A DNA stretch of 60,986 bases from Candidatus Rubneribacter avistercoris (GTDB taxonomy: Bacteria; Actinomycetota; Coriobacteriia; Coriobacteriales; Eggerthellaceae). The notes under the pieces are model-generated. The model saw only the letters and a program-made list of their open reading frames with translations, did no database searches and was not told the DNA's origin. Positions 33,229 through 43,348 of this stretch are shown in pieces (positions within the stretch are counted from its first letter, which is position 1; each line of letters begins with the position of its first letter). The stretch is taken from NCBI GenBank assembly GCA_019115845.1, contig DXCU01000071.1:1-60986 (forward strand), given 5' to 3'. The translations under genes and the position numbers were made by a program.

Positions 33229-34620
33229 ATGGAAGGAAAGAAGCAGGGTTTTTTGCCGCATGCACCCGCTGGGTCATGGACCATCTTGATCATGGTATGG
33301 CTCGTGTACGCGTTCAACACGGGATGCCGGGAGATCATGAACAAGGTCATGCCGTCCATGGTGGAGTATTTCGGCATGAGCGCTGCCACCTCCGGGCTGC
33401 TCAGCACGGTGGGCACGGTGGGCGGCGGCGCGCTTGCCCTGGTCATTGGCGCGTGGGCGGACAAGCGGGGCATCGGCTGGTTTCGAGGCAGATCGCAGGC
33501 GAAAATCGCGACAGTCTATCTGCTGTGCACGTTTCTCATCGGGCTGCCGTTTGTGGGCGTGCTGACGGCGGTGTTCGTTTTGCAGTTCGTGCGTTTCGGC
33601 TTTGCCGCAGGCGGCGAGGCCATCGACGCCTCGGCGTGCGCGGAGTGGTTTCCCGAGGAGCATCAGGGGTTCATCATATCCGCGCACCATACCGGGTATC
33701 CCTGGGGGTCGGCTCTGGTGAGTTTGCTCGTGGCGTTCATCTTGGCCCAGACGGGCGATTGGCGCATGCCGTTTCTCATCATACCGTTGTGCCCGGTGCT
33801 GCTGTGGGCGGTCTATCTGCTCTACAGCACCAAAAAGCGCTTCGTAGCCAACAACAAGGCCATCGAGGCTATGGGACTTACCCCTCATGCGACGGTCGAG
33901 CAGGTGGAGCGCTCGAAGGGCGGAGCCGCTGACGCGACGGGTTCGCAAAACGGGGAGCACGTGCCGTTTTACGAGCTGTTCAAGAACAGAAACGTGCTGG
34001 CCGCGTTCGTTGCCTACGCGTTCATCGTGGGTGCGTACTTCGCCTTCAATTACTGGCTCACGCCGTATCTCACCTACCAGCTTCATATGGAGAACTCCAC
34101 GGCGGCGGCGTTCTCCATTGTGTTCACCATCACCTCCGGCGCGGGGCAGCTGTTCTGGGGCGCCATGTCCGACAAGATCGGGGCGAAACGGACCATCCTC
34201 ATCTGCTCGGCGTGGCTGTTCGTCACGTTCATGCTTCTGCCCCTTATGAGCTTAGGTGTTGGCGTGTTGGTGGCTATCCAGCTGATCATGGGATTTTGCA
34301 TGAACGCGTCGTTTCCGGTGCTTTACACGCTGGCAGGGGCGTCGGTGAGGAAAGACCAGTTGGCCACCGCCATCAGCTGCTGCAACTTCTCCATGATCAT
34401 CGGCGGCTTGTTCCCGTACCTGATGGGCGCGATCATTGGCGCGGGCGGCGGTTTCGAATCGCCCGTGGGTTACAACGTCTGCCTTGGCGTGATGTGCGCT
34501 TCGCTGGCTGTGGGTTTTCTTGTCACGCTTTTGATGGCGCACGAGGTCATTGGCCCGCGTCGCGGCAAGGACTGGGCGCTCACCAGCTACGAATCGTGCG
34601 GTATCGAGAGCCGGCGGTGA
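33229..34620 (+). CDS. MFS transporter, second carrier of the cluster
   Basis: 463 aa, about 12 TM helices, start ATG 33229 behind GAGAGGGGAAGG. Family marks are the paired loop motifs GAWADKRGIGWFRGRSQAK and GAMSDKIGAKRTILI and the helix block RFGFAAGGEAIDASACAEWFPEEHQGFIISAHHTGYPWGSALV. A cytoplasmic loop of ~70 residues separates the two halves. The motif pattern suits carriers for organic acids or sugar acids, but specificity cannot be called. It is unrelated in detail to the OFA-like carrier upstream, so the cluster has two distinct MFS routes plus a DASS-type transporter. Confidence 0.86.
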   Translation: MEGKKQGFLPHAPAGSWTILIMVWLVYAFNTGCREIMNKVMPSMVEYFGMSAATSGLLSTVGTVGGGALALVIGAWADKRGIGWFRGRSQAKIATVYLLCTFLIGLPFVGVLTAVFVLQFVRFGFAAGGEAIDASACAEWFPEEHQGFIISAHHTGYPWGSALVSLLVAFILAQTGDWRMPFLIIPLCPVLLWAVYLLYSTKKRFVANNKAIEAMGLTPHATVEQVERSKGGAADATGSQNGEHVPFYELFKNRNVLAAFVAYAFIVGAYFAFNYWLTPYLTYQLHMENSTAAAFSIVFTITSGAGQLFWGAMSDKIGAKRTILICSAWLFVTFMLLPLMSLGVGVLVAIQLIMGFCMNASFPVLYTLAGASVRKDQLATAISCCNFSMIIGGLFPYLMGAIIGAGGGFESPVGYNVCLGVMCASLAVGFLVTLLMAHEVIGPRRGKDWALTSYESCGIESRR

Positions 34621-34734
34621 CGGAGGGCGGAGATGCCGCGCCTGCGCGAGGTGACGTGCAGGATTGTCGCGCAAATGGGGTTGTCGTGCAGGTGCGGCTT
34701 TGTGAAGAGATGGCGCAGAGGGAGGATGTGCGGT

Positions 34735-35208
34735 ATGGAGAACGTGCAGACAGCCGAAGAACTGCTGCGAGAAGAGAAGGGGCTTGCCTTCGCAACGTTC
34801 GATGAGCGGGATGCGTATAACGTGGGTACGTTGTTGTACGAGCGTGGTATGGCCGATGGCTGCGTGTTTGCGGTGCGTGTTGAGTTTGACGGTGTCGTCG
34901 TGTTCCAAGCGCTCATGCCGGGCACCGGGCAGGCGAATTGCGATTGGCTCGACCGCAAGTGCGCGACGGTGCGGCGCACGCATCACAGCTCTCTTTATGC
35001 CCGGGTGCAGGCCGAGGAGGGCGGCGCGCGTGAGCCCTGGCAGGGAGACGAGCAGGCCTACGCGTTGTACGGAGGCGCGTTTCCCCTGGTAGTCGATGGG
35101 GAGTTTCGAGGCGTTGCGGCAGTGTCGGGGATGCCGCACGTGGAGGATCACCGCTACCTGGTTCGTACCCTCTCTCGGTTTGCTGACGCGAGGGCGCGCG
35201 CGTTGTGA
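34735..35208 (+). CDS. UPF0303/HbpS-GlcG-like protein
   Basis: 157 aa. ATG 34735 is preferred because GGGAGGA lies 8 nt upstream; a start at 34633 lacks a site. The stretch FATFDERDAYNVGTLLYERG, VVVFQALMPGTGQANCDWLDRKCATVRRTHHSS and YGGAFPLVVDGEFRGVAAVSGMPHVEDH fits the UPF0303 family, related to GlcG/HbpS, small oligomeric proteins sometimes binding haem or cofactors. No enzymatic role is established. The DASS-type transporter gene overlaps its end (GTGA), so the two are coupled. Confidence 0.82.
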   Translation: MENVQTAEELLREEKGLAFATFDERDAYNVGTLLYERGMADGCVFAVRVEFDGVVVFQALMPGTGQANCDWLDRKCATVRRTHHSSLYARVQAEEGGAREPWQGDEQAYALYGGAFPLVVDGEFRGVAAVSGMPHVEDHRYLVRTLSRFADARARAL

Positions 35209-36623
35209 CAGCGATCCTGAAACGATGGGGAAGGGGTGTGGGCGCTGCCGCAGGTGTTGTGGCGGGTATTGTCGTTGCGCTCGCACCCCTTGCAGGGCTT
35301 GATGAGCAGGGGCGCGTCGCTCTGGGCATTTTAGTTTGGGCGGTTGTCTGGTGGGTGTGCTCGGTGCTGCCCGAGTACGTCACCGCTCTGCTCATGGCGG
35401 TTGCGCTTGTGGTGGTGGGGGGAATTGAATCCGAGGTGGTGTTTTCTGCCTTCGCCGGTTCTGCGTGGTGGACCCTGTTGGCCGCTTTTGCCTTGGGCGT
35501 GGCCTTGCGCGAAAGCGGCCTGCTTGCGCGTATAGCGCACTGTGTGGTGCGGCTGTTTCCGCCGAGGCTTGGCGCCCAGGTGATGGCGCTTATGGCAGCG
35601 GGTACCTTGATAGGCCCCTTCGTTCCCAGCATGAGCGCAAAGGCTGCCATGTTAGCGCCTTTGGCGGGGCAGATCGGGGATCGCCTTGGGTATCGGTCGC
35701 AGTCTAAAGGGATGACGGGGCTCTTTCTTGCAGTGCTGGTGGGAGTGCGCAATGTAGGGCCTGCGGTCATCAGTGCATCGGTCATTGGTTTTGCGCTGGT
35801 GGGCCTATATCCTGCCGATATTCAGCAGCGGTTCACTATGCTTGACTGGTTTTGTGCGGCGCTCCCCTGGTTTGTGACGGTGAGTGTTTTGAGTTACGGT
35901 AGCCTTGTTGTGCTATATGGGAGGGGAGCGAAGACGGCTGCATGTGGGGAGGTGACTGCTCGGGCGAGCGCGAGGTCGCGTGGCCCTCTTTCGCGCGATG
36001 AAAAGCGTATGGCTGTCATTGTGTGTGCGACGTTTGCGCTGTGGGCAGCTGAACCTGTGCACGGGGTGTCGGCAGCACTGGTGGGGGTGGTGGGGCTGTG
36101 CGCCTGTGCAGCGTGCGGACTGATTGGTCGGGAGCAGTTCCGATCGGCCATCACCTGGGACACCCTTGTGTTCACCGGCGTTGTTTTGGGGCTGTCGGAG
36201 GTGTTTCGGGCAGTCGGTATTGATACCTGGCTCGTTGGTGTTGTGGGTCCTGCGTTGCAGGGACTTGCGGGTTCTCCCCTCCTGTTTGTTCTGGGCGTTG
36301 CGGTGGTCACGACCCTGTCTCGGTTCGTTATTGTGTCAGAGCTTGCCTATATCAACGTGTTTATGGCCTTTGCAGTGCCTATGGTATTGGGGCTTGGCAT
36401 CAATCCGTGGGTGGTGGGCTTTGCCGCATATGCCACGGTCAATCCGTGGTTCACCCTGTACCAAAATCCGGTGTATTTGGCGGCCCGTTTCTCGGTTGAT
36501 GCCACCCTGACGCGACATGCGGACTGTGCGTTGTTCTGCGGTGCGTACACGCTTGCCTGCCTGGTAGGGCTTGCGGTGTCGGTGCCGTATTGGGAGGCGT
36601 TGGGACTCTACTGGCTGGCGTGA
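35205..36623 (+). CDS. DASS/SLC13-type anion transporter
   Basis: 472 aa with about 12 hydrophobic segments; start GTG 35205 overlaps the preceding stop. The sequence shows the divalent-anion:Na+ symporter layout: WVCSVLPEYVTALLMAVALVV, AGSAWWTLLAAFALGVALRESGLLARIA, and the two substrate-site regions GPFVPSMSAKAAMLAPLA and NVGPAVISASVIGFAL, followed in the second half by WDTLVFTGVVLGLSEVF. Substrates in this family are dicarboxylates, tricarboxylates or sulfate. Composition is less GC-rich than the flanks. It closes the 24.7-36.6 kb cluster. Confidence 0.85.
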   Translation: MTAILKRWGRGVGAAAGVVAGIVVALAPLAGLDEQGRVALGILVWAVVWWVCSVLPEYVTALLMAVALVVVGGIESEVVFSAFAGSAWWTLLAAFALGVALRESGLLARIAHCVVRLFPPRLGAQVMALMAAGTLIGPFVPSMSAKAAMLAPLAGQIGDRLGYRSQSKGMTGLFLAVLVGVRNVGPAVISASVIGFALVGLYPADIQQRFTMLDWFCAALPWFVTVSVLSYGSLVVLYGRGAKTAACGEVTARASARSRGPLSRDEKRMAVIVCATFALWAAEPVHGVSAALVGVVGLCACAACGLIGREQFRSAITWDTLVFTGVVLGLSEVFRAVGIDTWLVGVVGPALQGLAGSPLLFVLGVAVVTTLSRFVIVSELAYINVFMAFAVPMVLGLGINPWVVGFAAYATVNPWFTLYQNPVYLAARFSVDATLTRHADCALFCGAYTLACLVGLAVSVPYWEALGLYWLA

Positions 36624-36922
36624 TGACGTGGACTGTTGGGCGGCTTGCTGTTTGAGGTGATGTGCCTGCGGAGCGATGGTCGGCCTCGCGCGGGGGATCC
36701 TCGCTCGCAGGCGGGCCGTTGTCGGGGCTTCGGATGCCTTGAGGCTCCTTGCTTGCGGTGGACGGATTCCTCGAACGAAATGTGCGCAAACCTTGAACGC
36801 TTCTATGAGAACGGATGTTCTTTGGGAAACTTCCGCGTCCCCTGCGCTACAATTAGCGGCTGCACGAAACCGGCCTTTTCCGCCAGCAGCAACCCTGCGG
36901 CGGCGAATAGAGAGAGAAGCGC
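36624..36922 (+). other. 299-bp intergenic region before uvrA
   Basis: No credible gene is seen. The region holds the end of the catabolic cluster without a clear terminator, then a LexA box (36809-36820) and the uvrA -10 (36848-36853). Confidence 0.6.
36809..36853 (+). promoter_or_regulatory. LexA (SOS) box and promoter of uvrA
   Basis: GAACGGATGTTC (36809-36820) matches the Gram-positive LexA consensus GAAC-N4-GTTC exactly. It lies 27 nt before TACAAT (36848-36853), i.e. over the -35 region, so LexA would block RNA polymerase. The leader from the expected start (~36860) to uvrA is about 63 nt. Confidence 0.85.
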
Positions 36923-39814
<2,892 letters not shown>

Positions 39815-40135
39815 GGCGCGGACTGCGGCCCGGGCGCTTGCGGCTGCGCCGCACCGCTCGGGCGCTGAGGCGTGCGGAACGAACATGCCGCGTTACGGTT
39901 GCGGTAAGGAATCCGGAAGTTTTCGTTTACCGTAGGGACCTCCTCTGCGGCCGATGTAGGCCCCATTGGGCGGCAGCCCGCTCTGGAGCGCCGCCGGGAG
40001 GGGGGCGGAGCGCGTTCGCCGCTTGTCGCGTGCGTGAAGAAACGGTGGCGGGGTTTCGCGTCGAGGGCGGCTGTGCGACAATGCGCTGCGCAGTCGGCGA
40101 GAATCGGCGGGAGCAAGAAGGACGGGGAGGCGTTC
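39815..40135 (+). other. 321-bp intergenic region between uvrA and the EamA-GNAT gene
   Basis: No gene seen. It contains inverted repeats CGGTAA (39902-39907) / TTACCG (39927-39932) and TACGGT (39894-39899) / ACCGTA (39929-39934), alternative hairpins that could end uvrA transcription, and a GACAAT -10-like box (40077-40082) for the next gene. No T-tailed terminator is visible. Confidence 0.5.
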
Positions 40136-41695
40136 GTGGCGAAGGCGGGGGCGGCGGCCGGGGGCCGCCATGTGGCGCGGGGCGTGGTGTGCGCGCTCGC
40201 GGGCGGCGTGTGCTGGGGGTTCTCGGGGACGTGCGCGCAGCTGCTCATGGCCGACTACGGCGCGCCTGCCACGTGGATCACCTGCGTGCGCATGGTGATA
40301 GCGGCTGCGTTCTTCCTGCTCCTTGCCGCCGCGCGCAACTGGCGCGACCTTGCGGCGGCGCTGCGCGACTGGCGCTCGCTCGTCCAAATCGCCGCGTTCG
40401 CCGTGTTCGGCGTGCTGCTCACGCAGCTGAGCTACCTCAACACCATCGGCTACACCTCCGCCGGCGTGGGTACCACCATCGAGCAGGTGGGGCTTGTGTT
40501 CATCATGCTCTACGTGTGCCTGCGCGCACGCCGCCTTCCCCGCGCACGCGAGGCTGCAGGCCTCGTGCTCGCGCTTGCGGGCATGGCGGTCATCGCCACC
40601 CAGGGCGATCCGAGCCGTTTGGCCATCCCGGCCGAAGGCTTGGCCTGGGGGTTCGTTTCGGCGGTGGCGCTCGCCTTCTACACGCTCATGCCCGTGCGCG
40701 TGCTGGCGAAGTGGGGCTCGATGGTGGTGACGGGGCTGGCCATGCTGTTCGGCGGCTCCACGGCGTCGGTCATCGTGCAACCCTGGGCCATGGGCGTGCA
40801 GCTGCCCGTTGGGGGCGTGGCCGCGTTCGTGGCCATCGTGGTGGTGGGCACGTTCGGCGCCTACCTGCTCTACCTGCAGGGCGTCGCCGACGCCGGCCCG
40901 GTGAAGGCGAGCCTTCTGTGCTGCGTCGAGCCGGTGTCCGCCACGGTGCTCGCGCTCGTGTGGCTGCGAACGCCCGTGTCGATGTGGGACTTGATCGGGT
41001 GCGCGCTCATCGTTGCCATGATCTTCCTTGTCACCGAGCGCGAGCAGAAGCCCGCCGCCGCGCCCGCCTCCCAGGTCGGCACGGCGCCTGCCACCGACCG
41101 GCTCCCCGATGATCCGCCGCTGTTCGCCGGACGCGCCTCGGTGCTCGGCTACTACGCAAGCCGCCCCGCCGCGCGCGAGGACTTCGCCCGCGTGGCGGCG
41201 CTGCTCGACGTCGGCCACGAGACGTTCGCCGCCCTCGGCATAGACGAGGGACGCAACAAGAAATACCCCTCGGCCCGCCGCCTCATGCGCAGCATCAAAA
41301 ACGGTACGACGCACGTGGTGGAGGACGGGCAGGGCCGCCTCATCGCGGTGTTCGCCGTGTCGTTTTCGCCCGACAAGAACTACGCCCGCGGCATAGAGGG
41401 CGCGTGGCTCACCGACACGCTCGCCGAGCCGCAACCCTATGCCGAGCTGCACTGGGTGTCCGTGGATGAGCCGGCCAGGCGTCGCGGAGTGGGCATGTTC
41501 ATCCTTGACAAGGCGGATCGGATAGCCCGGGCGGGCGGACGCGCGAGCATCCGCGCCGACGTCTACCCGGAAAACGCCCCCATGCAACGGCTGCTGGAGA
41601 AGCACGGTTACGCGCGTTGCGGCCAGATCGCGATCAAAGACGTGCTCGGCCGCGAGAAGCGCCGCGTCGCCTACGAGCGCCTCCTGCGCGGCTGA
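40136..41695 (+). CDS. EamA/DMT transporter fused to a GNAT acetyltransferase domain
   Basis: 519 aa. GTG 40136 is chosen for its Shine-Dalgarno GGGGAGG (5-nt spacing) and because a -10 (GACAAT, 40077) lies upstream. Residues ~10-300 are a ten-helix EamA transporter with its two repeats (GGVCWGFSGTCAQLL and GLAWGFVSAVALAFYTLMPVR) and NTIGYTSAGVGTTIEQVG. A Pro/Ala linker (~310-335) leads to a C-terminal domain of ~180 residues with a GNAT core: LHWVSVDEPARRRGVGMFILDKADRIARAGG, then IRADVYPENAPMQRLLEKHGYARCG. Drug/metabolite exporters are normally single-domain; a cytoplasmic acetyltransferase tied to the exporter suggests acetylation of the cargo before or during export. Confidence 0.88.
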   Translation: MAKAGAAAGGRHVARGVVCALAGGVCWGFSGTCAQLLMADYGAPATWITCVRMVIAAAFFLLLAAARNWRDLAAALRDWRSLVQIAAFAVFGVLLTQLSYLNTIGYTSAGVGTTIEQVGLVFIMLYVCLRARRLPRAREAAGLVLALAGMAVIATQGDPSRLAIPAEGLAWGFVSAVALAFYTLMPVRVLAKWGSMVVTGLAMLFGGSTASVIVQPWAMGVQLPVGGVAAFVAIVVVGTFGAYLLYLQGVADAGPVKASLLCCVEPVSATVLALVWLRTPVSMWDLIGCALIVAMIFLVTEREQKPAAAPASQVGTAPATDRLPDDPPLFAGRASVLGYYASRPAAREDFARVAALLDVGHETFAALGIDEGRNKKYPSARRLMRSIKNGTTHVVEDGQGRLIAVFAVSFSPDKNYARGIEGAWLTDTLAEPQPYAELHWVSVDEPARRRGVGMFILDKADRIARAGGRASIRADVYPENAPMQRLLEKHGYARCGQIAIKDVLGREKRRVAYERLLRG

Positions 41696-41786
41696 GGCCG
41701 GCGGCCGCCCCTGCCGCCCCGTCCCGGCGCCTGTCGAAATTCTCTGTCCGCTCGGCCTCGGCGCTTCTCGCAAACGGCGGGAGGGG

Positions 41787-41792
41787 TATAAT
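41787..41792 (+). promoter_or_regulatory. -10 box giving a leaderless start
   Basis: TATAAT ends 9 nt before ATG 41802, so transcription should start within about 3 nt of the start codon. No Shine-Dalgarno is present. The -35 region is weak. Confidence 0.65.
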
Positions 41793-41801
41793 TGCCGCAC
41801 C

Positions 41802-42710
41802 ATGTCACCTCAATCACGGGAAAAAGTCGCCTTGGCGGTGTTCGCCGCCCTGATCGTGCTCAGCCTCGCCGGCCTGGGTTGGTACCTGGTCGCCGGCCAT
41901 TCTTGGAACGTGGCGGCCTCGAACATCGACGACACCTTCGGCAGCATGGAGGGCTACACCGCCATCGTCTACGCAGGAACGGCCGAGCCGGAGCCTTCTT
42001 CGGCGGCCGGCGCTTCCGGCGCCGGGAAGCCCTCGTCCCCAGAGAAGGGGTCTTCCTCCGAAGACGCCGAGGAGCGGGACGCCGAAGGCGCTTCGCAGCC
42101 CGTCTTGGATCCGGCGGCGGAGGACGCGCCCTCAAGCGACGACGCCCCCGATTCCCAAAAGGACGCGCCCTCAAGCGACGACGCCCCCGATTCCCAGGAG
42201 GATGCGCCCTCAAGCAGCAACGCCTCCGATTCCGAAAAGGACACGTCCGCCTCCTTTGCAGGCGCCACGGCGAGGGCGGGCGCGCAGCCCCTCTCGGTGG
42301 CCGAGGTCCGCGAGAGCTACGAGGACAAGGACGCCGCGGTGTTCGAGCTGGACACCGTCGACCCCAGCCGCTATTCCGAGGGGGTCATCCTCAAAAGGGG
42401 CGCTCACCGCTTCGGCGTGTTGTCCGTCAGCGCCGACGAGGGCTTTGCGGCGCGGCGGATAGAGGGGCAGGTCGCTTACTTCGCGGAGCACGAGGTGGAC
42501 TTCGTCGTGGTCGTGACGGACGACAGGGAGCTGCTCGAGGATGCGGAGGGCGTGGACATCGTGGTGGCCACGCAGGACGAGGACCCGCTCGTGATGGGCG
42601 AGACCGTGGGGTCCACCTTCTACGTGGACGCTCCGGAGAAGGGCAAGGTGGGCGCCATCCTCATTTCCCCAAGCAACGTCGTCTCCGCCAAGGTTATAGA
42701 GGATCTTTAG
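41802..42710 (+). CDS. membrane-anchored extracellular protein with Ser/Asp-rich linker, function unknown
   Basis: 302 aa. One N-terminal TM anchor (about residues 9-31) and an outside domain. A short segment (SMEGYTAIVYAGT) is followed by a ~100-residue low-complexity linker rich in Ser, Asp, Glu, Ala and Pro, including three 13-residue repeats. The C-terminal ~130 residues (from ~DAAVFELD) contain HRFGVLSVSADEG, YFAEHEVDFVVVVTDDRELLEDAEGVDIVVATQDEDP and GSTFYVDAPEKGKVGAILI, which faintly resembles the second half of a calcineurin-like phosphoesterase/5'-nucleotidase but without its metal-binding His and Asn residues. It may be a degenerate, non-catalytic version. It lies just upstream of tatA. 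Initiation appears leaderless. Confidence 0.75.
   Translation: MSPQSREKVALAVFAALIVLSLAGLGWYLVAGHSWNVAASNIDDTFGSMEGYTAIVYAGTAEPEPSSAAGASGAGKPSSPEKGSSSEDAEERDAEGASQPVLDPAAEDAPSSDDAPDSQKDAPSSDDAPDSQEDAPSSSNASDSEKDTSASFAGATARAGAQPLSVAEVRESYEDKDAAVFELDTVDPSRYSEGVILKRGAHRFGVLSVSADEGFAARRIEGQVAYFAEHEVDFVVVVTDDRELLEDAEGVDIVVATQDEDPLVMGETVGSTFYVDAPEKGKVGAILISPSNVVSAKVIEDL
42123..42239 (+). repeat. three tandem 39-bp repeats within a coding region
   Basis: Units at 42123-42161, 42162-42200 and 42201-42239 each encode a 13-residue DAPSSDDAPDSQK-type repeat. The first two are nearly identical at the DNA level, the third has drifted. Being a multiple of three, copy-number change would lengthen or shorten the linker without breaking the frame. 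Confidence 0.9.
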
Positions 42711-42742
42711 AATCAGCAATTATTTGAACAGGCGTTTTTGCA

Positions 42743-42790
42743 TTCGTACTCCGTTTGCATGACAAGCGGAACAGGCCGATTGAGTACGAA
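42743..42790 (+). repeat. 9-bp inverted repeat and TTTGCA motifs before tatA
   Basis: TTCGTACTC (42743-42751) pairs perfectly with GAGTACGAA (42782-42790) across a 30-nt loop. TTTGCA occurs at 42737, 42754 and 42799. It may be a regulatory structure or a weak terminator between the upstream gene and tatA; no T tract follows. Confidence 0.5.
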
Positions 42791-42907
42791 ATCAGCGGTT
42801 TGCACGATAGACGGCCCCTTGGCTTTTAGGCGATAGTGGTCCCCGACGAAACCGGCGCGACCGAACCGAGCGCGCCGCCGCTGAAAACGCTGGAGGAGGC
42901 GCTTGAT

Positions 42908-43159
42908 ATGAAAATCCTTGGCATGGGCGTTCCCGAGCTGGTTATCATTCTGGCCGTCGTCCTGCTCATCTTCGGGCCGAAGAACCTTCCCAAGCTGGGG
43001 GCCTCCCTCGGCAAGACGGTGAAGAACCTGCGCGAGGGCATGAGCGACGGCAAGGAAGAGGACGCCGACGGCATGGAGCTGGCCGTCGAGGACGATGAGT
43101 CCGAGGAGGCCGCCCGGCCGGCAAAGAAGACGGTGAAGGCCAAGAAGGCCACCGCGTAA
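42908..43159 (+). CDS. tatA: twin-arginine translocase subunit TatA
   Basis: 83 aa. ATG 42908 follows GGAGGAGG. One N-terminal TM helix (MGVPELVIILAVVLLIFGPKNLPKLGASLGKTVKNLREG) with the canonical F-G-P hinge and amphipathic helix, then an acidic and finally Lys-rich tail. TatA polymerises to form the pore for folded proteins. Tat substrates exist in this organism, for example the flavin reductase encoded at 55.7-58.0 kb. tatC is not in the window. Confidence 0.94.
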   Translation: MKILGMGVPELVIILAVVLLIFGPKNLPKLGASLGKTVKNLREGMSDGKEEDADGMELAVEDDESEEAARPAKKTVKAKKATA

Positions 43160-43210
43160 TCCAGACCACTCTCTATTTTCAAGGCGCGATCCCTCCCTCC
43201 CTCGCGCCCG

Positions 43211-43244
43211 CAGCGCCCCGCCGCATCCGTGCCGCGGGGCGCTG
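43211..43244 (+). terminator. terminator-like hairpin after tatA
   Basis: CAGCGCCCCGC (43211-43221) pairs with GCGGGGCGCTG (43234-43244), an 11-bp perfect stem with a 12-nt loop, without a T tract. It is the probable end of the tatA transcript. Confidence 0.6.
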
Positions 43245-43348
43245 CGCATTCCGGGGCAAGTCGTGGGGACTTCGGGCTGCCGTGCCGGCGCGCCCCCGTG
43301 TCCTGCTATCATGGTTGGTCGTCAGCCGTCTATCGGGAAGGAGGGTCC

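Noticed and set aside
42123..42239. CRISPR-like tandem repeats
   Set aside because: The 39-bp units are contiguous without spacers and encode an in-frame 13-residue protein repeat.
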